From positions 186,001 to 250,000 of the forward strand of contig NZ_VFRQ01000007.1 in the NCBI RefSeq assembly GCF_006385705.1: a stretch of 64,000 nt of DNA, written 5' to 3'. The notes below the pieces were generated by a model. That model was not told the DNA's origin, searched no databases, and saw only the letters and a list, made by a program, of their open reading frames with translations. Positions 45,407 through 53,200 of this stretch are shown piece after piece (the first letter of the stretch is position 1; each line of letters begins with the position of its first letter). Source of the DNA: Pontibacter mangrovi (GTDB taxonomy: Bacteria > Bacteroidota > Bacteroidia > Cytophagales > Hymenobacteraceae). Both the position numbers and the translations under genes were made by a program.

Positions 45407-46825
45407 ATGAACACATGTACGCTTACAGGTAAAGACCTGCTTAAAATTGGGTTTAAGCCCGGAAAAGCCATCGGCACGGCCTTGTCCCTTATGGAAACAG
45501 CCTATCCGGAAATATCAAAAGAAGCGCAGCTTGCTCTACTTTCAAAGGTGCTTGCCTCGCCCTCCGATCACCTCGAGGATGAGCTGCTGGCACCACTCGC
45601 AGAAGCCTTACTACCACCCAGGCAGGAGGAGCTGATTCCGCTGCTCCCCCATGCAAAGGAGTATGTGATTTATGGGGCAGAAGGCATTGAAGCGGGTGCG
45701 CTCCGCCAGATGGATACGGCTATGCGCCTGCCTGTAGCGGTTGGTGGGGCCTTGATGCCGGATGCACACCAAGGGTATGGACTTCCGATCGGGGGCGTGC
45801 TGGCCACAAAAGATGCCGTGATTCCCTATGCCGTAGGGGTGGATATTGGCTGCCGCATGAGCATGAGCCTGTACGCCATTGATTCAGCTATTCTGACCAA
45901 CCAGTCGGATCATATGAAGCGTATTTTGCTTGACAACACGCGCTTCGGTACGGCTACCTTCAAAAACCCAAAGGACCACGCCATCATGGACCGCCCTGAG
46001 TTTGCGGATATCCCTGTCGTGAAGAGCCTGAAAGACCGGGCGTATAGCCAGCTCGGGTCCTCGGGTGGCGGCAACCACTTTGTGGAGTTCGGCGTGGTGG
46101 AGCTGCATGATGCGAAAAACGAGTTCGGGCTACCGACCGGACATTACCTGGCGGCCCTCTCCCACTCCGGCTCCCGTGGTTTGGGTGCCAGCATTGCCGG
46201 CCATTATACCAAGCTTGCCATGCAGAATTGCCGCCTGCCACAGGAGGCACGGCACCTGGCCTGGCTGGATCTTAACACAGCGGAAGGACAAGAGTACTGG
46301 CTGGCGATGAACCTGGCTGGAGACTACGCATCGGCCTGTCATCACCAGATACATGAGCGGTTGGCACTGGCCTTAGGGGAACAGCCGCTGGCAGTAGTGG
46401 AGAACCACCACAACTTTGCCTGGAAAGAGAAAGACGCGGCCGGTAACGAGGTGATCGTACACCGCAAGGGCGCAACGCCGGCAGGTCAGGGCATGTTGGG
46501 TATTATACCTGGCTCTATGGCTACGCCGGGCTTTATTGTACGTGGTAAAGGCGAGGCAAACTCCCTGAACTCTGCCTCGCACGGAGCAGGCCGAGTAATG
46601 TCCCGGACCAAAGCCAAACAGACACTTTCGCTGCCACAGGTACAACAGTACCTGCAAGAGGCGGGTGTGGAAGTGATTGGATCGGGCATGGACGAAGCGC
46701 CTATGGTGTACAAGGACATCCGCCAGGTGATGCAATCACAGCAGGACTTGGTGGATGTGGTGGGAACCTTCACGCCGAAGATCGTCCGCATGTGCGGGGA
46801 TGAGAAGTATATGGAGAGGGATTAG
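45407..46825 (+). CDS. rtcB: RtcB RNA ligase
   Basis: The 472 residues match RtcB throughout: LMPDAHQGYGLPIGGV, AVGVDIGCRMSMS (metal Cys), GSSGGGNHFVEFG, LSHSGSRGLG (metal His), VVENHHNFAWKE, and the guanylylation site region NSLNSASHGAGRVMSR (nucleophile His) followed by GSGMDEAPMVYKDI. It joins 2',3'-cyclic phosphate or 3'-phosphate and 5'-OH RNA ends using GTP and Mn. About 60 residues longer than E. coli RtcB at the N-terminus (a helical leader 1-75). A terminator follows. Confidence 0.93.
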   Translation: MNTCTLTGKDLLKIGFKPGKAIGTALSLMETAYPEISKEAQLALLSKVLASPSDHLEDELLAPLAEALLPPRQEELIPLLPHAKEYVIYGAEGIEAGALRQMDTAMRLPVAVGGALMPDAHQGYGLPIGGVLATKDAVIPYAVGVDIGCRMSMSLYAIDSAILTNQSDHMKRILLDNTRFGTATFKNPKDHAIMDRPEFADIPVVKSLKDRAYSQLGSSGGGNHFVEFGVVELHDAKNEFGLPTGHYLAALSHSGSRGLGASIAGHYTKLAMQNCRLPQEARHLAWLDLNTAEGQEYWLAMNLAGDYASACHHQIHERLALALGEQPLAVVENHHNFAWKEKDAAGNEVIVHRKGATPAGQGMLGIIPGSMATPGFIVRGKGEANSLNSASHGAGRVMSRTKAKQTLSLPQVQQYLQEAGVEVIGSGMDEAPMVYKDIRQVMQSQQDLVDVVGTFTPKIVRMCGDEKYMERD

Positions 46826-46842
46826 TGTAGGGAATAGGCTAT

Positions 46843-46884
46843 AAAGTAATAAGCCCTTGCTTAAGGCAGGGGCTTATTACTTTA
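46843..46884 (+). terminator. Terminator of rtcB
   Basis: AAAGTAATAAGCCCTTGC and its complement (one G-U) around TTAA, 17 bases after the rtcB stop codon. Confidence 0.8.
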
Positions 46885-47131
46885 GAAAATATTGATAATC
46901 TCGATGAAATTGATCTATAAAATTGATGAACTCAATAAGACATTGCCTCTGCCTGAGGAGCAGGATATTGAGCACCAAATAAGTAGCTGATAGAGGCGAG
47001 AATTTTAGCAGCACTATATATAATAAGTTTTCCAATAGTTTTTTAGATACAAACAACAAATATTATCTTTAATATATATTGTTCCCAACATTTAGGGCGC
47101 TTAATAAAGGACATCCAATTATTAAATAAAT
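46885..47131. other. AT-rich intergenic region upstream of SIR2 gene
   Basis: About 250 AT-rich bases without a gene. No copy of the TGCGCA operator and no clear TAnnTTTG promoter is visible before the SIR2 gene. Confidence 0.3.
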
Positions 47132-50100
47132 ATGACTGATATACCTGCAGAAAATATACCTATTGAAATCAGAAGTTATCTACTAGAAATAGCTCAAAGG
47201 TTATGGTCAGGTCATGCCGCTGTGATGGTAGGAGCGGGATTTAGCAAAAATGGATTGAAGAGCGACCCTACTAAACGAGATATTCCGAATTGGAACCAAT
47301 TAGGTGATATCTTTTATGAGAAGATATATGGTTGTAAACCAAATATAGATCAACATTACTTAAATGTGATGAAATTGGCTAATGAAGTACAGGCTGCCTT
47401 TGGGCGACCTGTTCTAGATCAGATCATGAGAGAGTATATTCCTGACAAAGAGTATGAACCCTCATCTTTACATAGTCAATTACTAGAGTTACCTTGGACA
47501 GACATTTTCACAACTAACTATGATACTCTCTTAGAACGAGCTAGTGTAAATGTAATTAATCAGCGCTTTGATGTAGTTGTCAGCAAACAAGATCTCATTT
47601 ATTCGAAAAAGCCAAGGATTATAAAATTACATGGAAGTTTTCCCTATGAGCGCCCCTTGATTGTCACAGAAGAAGATTATCGTACCTACCCCAATTTTTT
47701 TGCTCCCTTTGTCAATACAGTACAACAGTCATTATTAGAAAACACACTTTGCCTACTTGGGTTCTCAGGGGATGATCCTAATTTTTTACAATGGATAGGC
47801 TGGATCAATGATAATTTAGGCAGAGAAAACTCTCCTAAAATCTATTTAGTAGGTTTATTAGGATTATCTGATGCCCAGAAAAAACTTTTGGAGTCTAAAA
47901 ATATTGTACTGGTTGATTTAGCTCTTTGTAAAGAGACAGAAGGTAGCCATAGCAAAGCGCTATCTATATTTTTGAATTTTCTTAAATCTGAGAAAAAAAA
48001 GGGTAATAATCTGGAATGGCCGGGTAATATAAAGTTCACGCCAAACCTTAATGATAACTTTGATTTCTTAACAATTATTGAAGAATGGAAGAGCGATAGG
48101 CTAAAATACCCTAATTGGTTAATTCTACCTGAAGAACAAAGGGAGGTGTTGTGGAAATCTACAGAGGGCTACATTAAAAAATTGTTCGAATTAGAGAAGG
48201 TAGATAATCTTACTGATCTAAACTTTTGTTATGAACTAAATTGGCGCCTTGAAAGATGTTTATGCCCACTCTTTAATGATTTAGTCCCTGTAATCGAGAG
48301 GGTTATCAATAAGTATGATCCAAAAATAGGCGAGAATACTACAAATCAAAATACATCTAGAAAAGAAGATTTAGTTTGGGATAATATAAAAAGTAAGTGG
48401 CTGGATTTACAGCTTTCATTACTTCGGTTCTACCGTGAAGAAAATATCAAGGAAAAGTGGGACAATACAACTCAATTACTAAATGGGTATTTTCAACATT
48501 TTTCTCCGGAACAAATAGCAAGATTTTATTATGAGCAATCGCTGTTTGAAATATTCCAATTAAATATTTATGAATTGCAACAAAAATTAGCCGAGTGGCC
48601 TCAAAATGTATCCTTACCCTATTGGGAGGCAAAACGTGCAGCGCTATTTGGTGAAATAGGTAAAGGAGAAGAAGCAGAAAAGGTTTTAGAAACCTCTCTC
48701 ACTTTTATTCGAGCTCGTTTGAATCTTTCACCAGTTTTGAATGATTACACTTGGGTTTCTCAAGAAGCATATGTAATTGTATTATTAAAATACATTAGAT
48801 CCTGCCTGAGATTTGCATCCACTGAATATAAATCTGAAAATGAAGAAGTTAAAAAATTAAACCAAGAACGTTTAAGTGATCTCGTTCAGTATAAATGTGA
48901 TCCGTGGAATGAATTCAAGCTTTTTCGGATAAAGCTTGAGCAGGAACCTGTAAATAGACGCGAACAGAATAAAAAAAGGACTTTCGATATTGGCAGAACA
49001 ACCACTACTTATAATCTTACTTACAATGAAAACGATACTTTTACAGCTTACTCTTTCTTACGCTTTGTAGAAGAGGCAGGTATTCCTTTTAGAGTGTCAA
49101 ATGTTACCTATGAAAAGAAAACAGTAGAGGCTGCAGCTAGGAGAATATCTTTACATTCCCCAAACTGGGCATTAGCTGTCTTATTAAGGTTAGGAGACAC
49201 CAAGGTTGTGGACAATATTTTCACAAGGCTATTTGTCTTCAAGATGAAGCCAGGAGAAGCTGACGAACTAATAGATCATTACATTTTGGCTTTTCATCAA
49301 ATACAACAAAAGAAACTTTTCAACTTATCTTCTTCAATACCAGAGATACTATCTCGTCTTACTGTGAGATGCTCTGATCAGAGTAAGATCAAAATTCTTG
49401 AGTTCTTAAAGCAACTTTATCTATCGGACCAGAAAAGAAACTTTACAGGTATATCTAACTTGCTGAAAAGGGTACTAGCCTCAAGCTCTTCTGAATTACA
49501 GTCTAGCATACTTGTTTCTTTATTAGATTTTCCACTTCTGGACCAAGATCATATTGGATTCCCTGAACCCTTCTACTTTATAAATTTTGGTAGTGGAGAA
49601 ATCGACTCAAGTAAAGTCAGAATAAAAAAAGATATTATAATTTCCCTATTAATAGAAACTTCCGAAGAGGGTTTTAAAAGGAAAATGGCGCTTCTCAGAC
49701 TAGGCAAACTATATGAGTTAAAATTGCTTGATAAAAATCAGTCAAAATCTTTTGGTAAGGCTTTATGGATGTTTAAAGATGCAGAGTCTGAACTTCCAAG
49801 TGATTCACCTTTTTACTTAACTGCCTACCTGCATTTCCCCCATCCTAAAAACAACAATATAATAAACATCATTAAAAATTACATTCTACATCATCCATTC
49901 CCTTTAGAAAACACAGAGTCTAAAAAAGGTAAAGGTATTGCCATTACTAATGGTAATATTCAAATCTTAGAGGAAGTTAACAGAGGCTTATCAACGACCG
50001 AATTACAATGGTCTGATGAAGAGGTCTTAAGTCTATTTCATAAAATAGTGGAATGGTGGGAGTGCGACAAGAGCTATCTCAAAAAAGAAGACACTAACCC

Positions 50101-50803
50101 TTTATTCTCAATATCTGATGAATTCGTCGATAGGTTTGAACATATCAATACCATCATTGCGACTATAATTAAACTACACCACAAATCAATTATCAATAGT
50201 GGGAATCAAATTAACTTGGTCCAGCTTATTGATGACTTACAACGTCATCAAGTTTCCTACTTACTAGCAAAAACAGCATATACAGCCTTCTTCGGTAAAG
50301 ACAAGAAAAGATTAATTAATGACATTGAGAGATCATTTGCATCCAAACAAGATCGTCTCCTCAATGATGCTGCAAAAGCTACTCTAAGCGTAGTTGAGTT
50401 TTATAAACTTGATTACATTTCTGATGCTGAAACGATAGATGTTCTGAGCATAATAAGCCATCAAATTAAGTGGCGTATATCAAGAACTTTGACTGTTTCA
50501 CTAGAGATAATGAGCAATATATTAGATAAGTATCCTCAAATAATAAACGAAGGAATTCTGTCTGATTTGCTTGTAGGTCTTGAACATTTATTAAATGAAA
50601 CTGACCTAAGAAATACCGCTGTAGATGAAAGCTCAGAAGAAAAATTGATCTTTAGGAAATATGGAACCCGTTTAGCTGCAAAGCTACAGAAGCATTATAA
50701 TAAAGAAAATTTACCGCTCCCTCAAGTAGTTACTGATTGGCAGACAACTTGCCGCAATACTCAGGAGTTTGAGGACATAAAAAGAGAATGGGTACTTCTT
50801 TAG
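47132..50803 (+). CDS. SIR2-domain protein with long helical C-terminus
   Basis: The 1223 residues begin with a SIR2_2 domain: AVMVGAGFSKNGLK (about 28-41), WTDIFTTNYDTLLERA (about 123-138), KLHGSFPYERPLIVTEEDYRTYPNFFAPF and TLCLLGFSGDDPNFLQWIGWI. The remaining about 900 residues are helical with no recognised domain. SIR2 proteins of this type deplete NAD in phage-defence systems such as DSR and Thoeris. The gene is strikingly AT-rich compared with rtcB and the TROVE gene on either side, and lacks the shared operator, so it looks inserted into an older RNA-repair locus. Confidence 0.85.
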   Translation: MTDIPAENIPIEIRSYLLEIAQRLWSGHAAVMVGAGFSKNGLKSDPTKRDIPNWNQLGDIFYEKIYGCKPNIDQHYLNVMKLANEVQAAFGRPVLDQIMREYIPDKEYEPSSLHSQLLELPWTDIFTTNYDTLLERASVNVINQRFDVVVSKQDLIYSKKPRIIKLHGSFPYERPLIVTEEDYRTYPNFFAPFVNTVQQSLLENTLCLLGFSGDDPNFLQWIGWINDNLGRENSPKIYLVGLLGLSDAQKKLLESKNIVLVDLALCKETEGSHSKALSIFLNFLKSEKKKGNNLEWPGNIKFTPNLNDNFDFLTIIEEWKSDRLKYPNWLILPEEQREVLWKSTEGYIKKLFELEKVDNLTDLNFCYELNWRLERCLCPLFNDLVPVIERVINKYDPKIGENTTNQNTSRKEDLVWDNIKSKWLDLQLSLLRFYREENIKEKWDNTTQLLNGYFQHFSPEQIARFYYEQSLFEIFQLNIYELQQKLAEWPQNVSLPYWEAKRAALFGEIGKGEEAEKVLETSLTFIRARLNLSPVLNDYTWVSQEAYVIVLLKYIRSCLRFASTEYKSENEEVKKLNQERLSDLVQYKCDPWNEFKLFRIKLEQEPVNRREQNKKRTFDIGRTTTTYNLTYNENDTFTAYSFLRFVEEAGIPFRVSNVTYEKKTVEAAARRISLHSPNWALAVLLRLGDTKVVDNIFTRLFVFKMKPGEADELIDHYILAFHQIQQKKLFNLSSSIPEILSRLTVRCSDQSKIKILEFLKQLYLSDQKRNFTGISNLLKRVLASSSSELQSSILVSLLDFPLLDQDHIGFPEPFYFINFGSGEIDSSKVRIKKDIIISLLIETSEEGFKRKMALLRLGKLYELKLLDKNQSKSFGKALWMFKDAESELPSDSPFYLTAYLHFPHPKNNNIINIIKNYILHHPFPLENTESKKGKGIAITNGNIQILEEVNRGLSTTELQWSDEEVLSLFHKIVEWWECDKSYLKKEDTNPLFSISDEFVDRFEHINTIIATIIKLHHKSIINSGNQINLVQLIDDLQRHQVSYLLAKTAYTAFFGKDKKRLINDIERSFASKQDRLLNDAAKATLSVVEFYKLDYISDAETIDVLSIISHQIKWRISRTLTVSLEIMSNILDKYPQIINEGILSDLLVGLEHLLNETDLRNTAVDESSEEKLIFRKYGTRLAAKLQKHYNKENLPLPQVVTDWQTTCRNTQEFEDIKREWVLL

Positions 50804-50878
50804 ATTTTTAACAACATTAAATATACAATTAGCATTCGATAATTTCAGTACATATATAAACTGAAAAACTTTTTTCTC

Positions 50879-50898
50879 CTGCGCAAAAAGACTGCGCA
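50879..50898. promoter_or_regulatory. Regulon operator copy 3 (Ro60 operon)
   Basis: CTGCGCAAAAAGACTGCGCA with TGCGCA hexamers 13 bp apart (50880 and 50893), GAACTTTG box ending 17 bp downstream (TTTG at 50912-50915), start codon 41 bp downstream. Same spacing as the other two copies. Confidence 0.8.
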
Positions 50899-50938
50899 CT
50901 AGCCCTTGAACTTTGGTCTATCATTAAAGAAAAAGGCC

Positions 50939-52456
50939 ATGAAGTTCAACTTTCTCACAAGCAAAAAGCACCAGACCACCAACCACGAAGGAGCGATGGC
51001 TTGGAAAATAGGACCAGCCGCCGAGCTGTATGCAGCCGTTGTTACGGCTTCGCTGAGCGACAACTTCTACGAGAGCGGCCAGCAGCGCCTGGAGCGCATC
51101 CGGGAACTGATCGTGCAGAACGATCCGGTGTTTGTGGCGAAGCTGGCTGTGTACGCCCGCACCCACATGCACCTGCGTAGCGTGCCGCTCGTGCTGGTGG
51201 TGGAGTTGGCCAAGGTGCACGCTGGCGACGACTTGGTGAGCCGCACCGTGGCCCGCGTGGTGCAGCGTGCCGATGAGATAACCGAGCTCCTGGCCTACTA
51301 CAGCCTGAGCAACGGGCGCACCGGCACCAAAATGCTGGGCCGCCTCTCCAAGCAGCTGCAGAAAGGGCTGGCCGTGGCCTTTAACCGCTTCGATGAATAC
51401 CAGTTTGCCAAGTATAACCGTGCCACCGAGGTGAAGCTGCGCGACGCGCTGTTCCTGGTACACCCCAGGTCCAAAGACGACACGCAGCGGGTGCTCTTCG
51501 ACAGGATTGCCGCCGACACGCTGGCTATACCTTATACCTGGGAGACTGAGCTGTCGGAGCTGGGGCAGCAGGCTTTTGCAGATGCAGAAGCCAAAGCTAC
51601 AGCAGTACGAGTTAAGTGGGAAGAGCTGATCGACAGCGGCCGGCTGGGCTACATGGCCCTACTGCGCAACTTGCGCAACATACTGCAGGCAGAAGTGTCG
51701 GCTTCTCACATGCAGCAGGTATGCGCTACCCTCTCCGATGCCCGCGCCGTGCAGCAGGCCAAACAGCTGCCCTTCCGCTTCCTGGCCGCTTACCGCGAGC
51801 TGCTGCAACTCAAGTCTGGCTATACCGCCATGGTGCTGGAGGCGCTCGAGCAGGCCGTGCAGGTGAGCGTGCAGAACATGCGAGGCTTCGATGAGACGGT
51901 GCGCGTAGTGGTTGCCTGCGATGTATCGGGCTCTATGCAACGCCCGATCTCCGCCAGAAGTAAAGTGCTCAACTACGACATCGGATTGATGCTGGGCATG
52001 CTGTTGCAGCACCGTTGCCGCAACGTGGTAACAGGAATGTTCGGTAATAGCTGGAAAGTAATAAACCTGCCGCAGCGCCAGGTACTGGCTAACGTGCTGG
52101 AGTTCCACCGCCGCGAGGGGGAGGTGGGCTACTCCACAAATGGTTACCTGGTGATCCGCGACCTGATCAATCGCCGGGTGCAGGCCGATAAGGTGATGCT
52201 CTTTACCGACTGTCAATTGTGGGACAATACCGGCTATCAACAAAGTCTTAGCGGGGAGTGGAAGAAGTATAAAGCCGTTGCGCCCAATGCCAGGCTATAC
52301 CTCTTCGACCTGGCCGGCTATGGTAGTTCTCCTATCAACCTGGTGCGGGACGACGTGTTTCTCATCGCCGGCTGGAGCGACAAGGTGTTCGATGTGCTGG
52401 AGGCGATCGAGAACGGAGGAACGGCCCTGGAAGCCATCGAGGCAGTAGAACTTTAA
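50939..52456 (+). CDS. rsr: TROVE domain protein (Ro60 / Rsr)
   Basis: The frame opens at a TTG (50906) but that lies in the promoter; the ATG at 50939 (MKFNFLTSKKHQTTNHEGAMAWK) is correct, 505 residues. TROVE (HEAT-like ring) region, about residues 10-310, is followed by a von Willebrand A domain with the MIDAS motif DVSGSM (about residue 325) and TDCQLWDN. Ro60 proteins bind misfolded RNA ends and Y RNAs; bacterial Rsr works with PNPase or with RtcBA. It is directly followed by five Y-RNA-like genes. Confidence 0.93.
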   Translation: MKFNFLTSKKHQTTNHEGAMAWKIGPAAELYAAVVTASLSDNFYESGQQRLERIRELIVQNDPVFVAKLAVYARTHMHLRSVPLVLVVELAKVHAGDDLVSRTVARVVQRADEITELLAYYSLSNGRTGTKMLGRLSKQLQKGLAVAFNRFDEYQFAKYNRATEVKLRDALFLVHPRSKDDTQRVLFDRIAADTLAIPYTWETELSELGQQAFADAEAKATAVRVKWEELIDSGRLGYMALLRNLRNILQAEVSASHMQQVCATLSDARAVQQAKQLPFRFLAAYRELLQLKSGYTAMVLEALEQAVQVSVQNMRGFDETVRVVVACDVSGSMQRPISARSKVLNYDIGLMLGMLLQHRCRNVVTGMFGNSWKVINLPQRQVLANVLEFHRREGEVGYSTNGYLVIRDLINRRVQADKVMLFTDCQLWDNTGYQQSLSGEWKKYKAVAPNARLYLFDLAGYGSSPINLVRDDVFLIAGWSDKVFDVLEAIENGGTALEAIEAVEL

Positions 52457-52463
52457 CATAAGT

Positions 52464-52581
52464 AAACAGGAGGTGCCGTAGGTGCGTGGTACTTCGGTGA
52501 AGTCTTAATCAGACGAGCAGGTTCAAATCCTGCAGGCTGCCAGCAGCCTTGTCACGGGCCGAATTTCGCCCTCCTGTTTTT
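52464..52581 (+). ncRNA. Y RNA, unit A
   Basis: Eight bases after the rsr stop, a 10-bp outer stem AAACAGGAGG / CCTCCTGTTT encloses GTGCCGTAGG...TACTTCG (52473-52496), an inner helix (GGTGCGTG with CACGGGCC), a T-arm GCAGG-TTCAAAT-CCTGC, and a 6-bp acceptor-like hairpin AGGCTG-CCAG-CAGCCT. It lacks a D arm. T residues follow the stem, as for a terminator. Confidence 0.75.
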
Positions 52582-52587
52582 AAATCA

Positions 52588-52750
52588 ATAACGAGCAGTG
52601 CCGTAGGCAGGAATTACTTCGTCAGGGTGCTGGAGTTGCAGGTTCGAGTCCTGCTTCCTTGAAGCCGGCAAAGGCCTTGGAATGGTGAAAGGGTAACACG
52701 CCAGCGAGTACAATTAATAAGTCTCCGGCCGCCTGTCGCCCGCTTGTTTT
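52588..52750 (+). ncRNA. Y RNA, unit B
   Basis: Outer stem AACGAGC / GCTTGTT (one G-U), conserved GTGCCGTAGG...ATTACTTCG (52598-52621), T-arm GCAGG-TTCGAGT-CCTGC, then the acceptor 3' strand TTCC, a nested hairpin, the acceptor 5' strand GGAA, and a D-arm-like GTG-AAAGGGTAA-CAC, then the 3' Y-stem GCCTGTCGCCCGC. Permuted tRNA order, longest of the five. Confidence 0.75.
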
Positions 52751-52754
52751 AGCT

Positions 52755-52889
52755 ATGGGAGTGGTGCCGTAGACAAGGGTTACTTCGTGTGTCGCAGGTT
52801 CGATTCCTGCCAGAGCCATTGGCTCTGTAGCTCAGCTGGTAGAGCAACGCCCTGCAAAGGGTTTATGTCGCCTGTCGCCCGCTTTTAAA
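52755..52889 (+). ncRNA. Y RNA, unit C
   Basis: Conserved GTGCCGTAGA...TTACTTCG (52764-52787), then T-arm GCAGG-TTCGATT-CCTGC, acceptor 3' strand CAGAGCC, a 3-base linker ATT, acceptor 5' strand GGCTCTG, and a D-arm TAGCTCAGCTGGTAGAGCA. This is a complete tRNA in 3'-half/5'-half order. The end GCCTGTCGCCCGC matches unit B and pairs with the 5' strand. Best example of permuted tRNA mimicry in the window. Confidence 0.8.
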
Positions 52890-52949
52890 CAAATAGAGTG
52901 CCGTTAAATGGAGTTACTTCGCCTGTCCCGCAAAACAAAACTCTATTTG
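52890..52949 (+). ncRNA. Y RNA, unit D (short, no tRNA module)
   Basis: A 10-bp outer stem CAAATAGAGT / ACTCTATTTG encloses only the conserved core GTGCCGTTAA...TTACTTCG (52898-52921) and CCTGTCCCGC. The tRNA-like module is absent. It may be a minimal Ro-binding Y RNA or a decayed copy. Confidence 0.65.
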
Positions 52950-52970
52950 CCCATCGCCTCTATACTTACT

Positions 52971-53100
52971 GGAACAGGTGCCGTAGGCCAGCGTTACTTC
53001 GATTGCAATTCGGCAGGTCGTGGGTTCGAATCCCACCACCCGCAAGGGTGTAGCTCAGCTGGTAGAGCAGCATGTCGCTGGCCGCCTGCCGCCCTGTTCC
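52971..53100 (+). ncRNA. Y RNA, unit E
   Basis: Outer 8-bp stem GGAACAGG / CCTGTTCC, conserved GTGCCGTAGG...TTACTTCG (52978-53001), inner 8-bp helix GGCCAGCG / CGCTGGCC, then T-arm GTGGG-TTCGAAT-CCCAC, acceptor CACCC-GCAA-GGGTG (joined by a GCAA tetraloop), and D-arm GCTC-AGCTGGTA-GAGC. The tRNA parts are in permuted order and the Y stem replaces the anticodon arm. Clearest structure of the five. Confidence 0.85.
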
Positions 53101-53110
53101 TTTCTTATTA

Positions 53111-53151
53111 CCTGAAGGTGCCCCTGGCCCGTAAGCCAGGGGTATTTCAGG
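53111..53151 (+). terminator. Hairpin between Y RNA array and Hen1
   Basis: CCTGAA...CCCCTGGC-CCGTAA-GCCAGGGG...TTCAGG followed by AAAAGTTTT. It may process or terminate the Y RNA transcript, or shield the 5' end of the Hen1/Pnkp message. Confidence 0.55.
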
Positions 53152-53200
53152 AAAAGTTTTATATTGAGTGTAATCCATATCTCTAAAGAAGAGAAATCAC

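Noticed and set aside
46877..47059. 60-residue minus-strand frame after rtcB
   Set aside because: AT-rich chance frame over a terminator and gap; no domain or promoter.
52464..53100. Ordinary tRNA genes
   Set aside because: The tRNA parts are in 3'-half, 5'-half order and lack a normal anticodon arm; they are modules inside longer stem-bounded units.
52464..53100. CRISPR array
   Set aside because: Repeats are only partly alike, spaced 80-166 bp, and no cas gene is present.
52622..53178. Minus-strand frames of 65 and 70 residues with sequences such as GGGIRTHDLP and AGIEPATHE
   Set aside because: These are classical false translations of the antisense of tRNA-like DNA; they lie on the Y RNA array.
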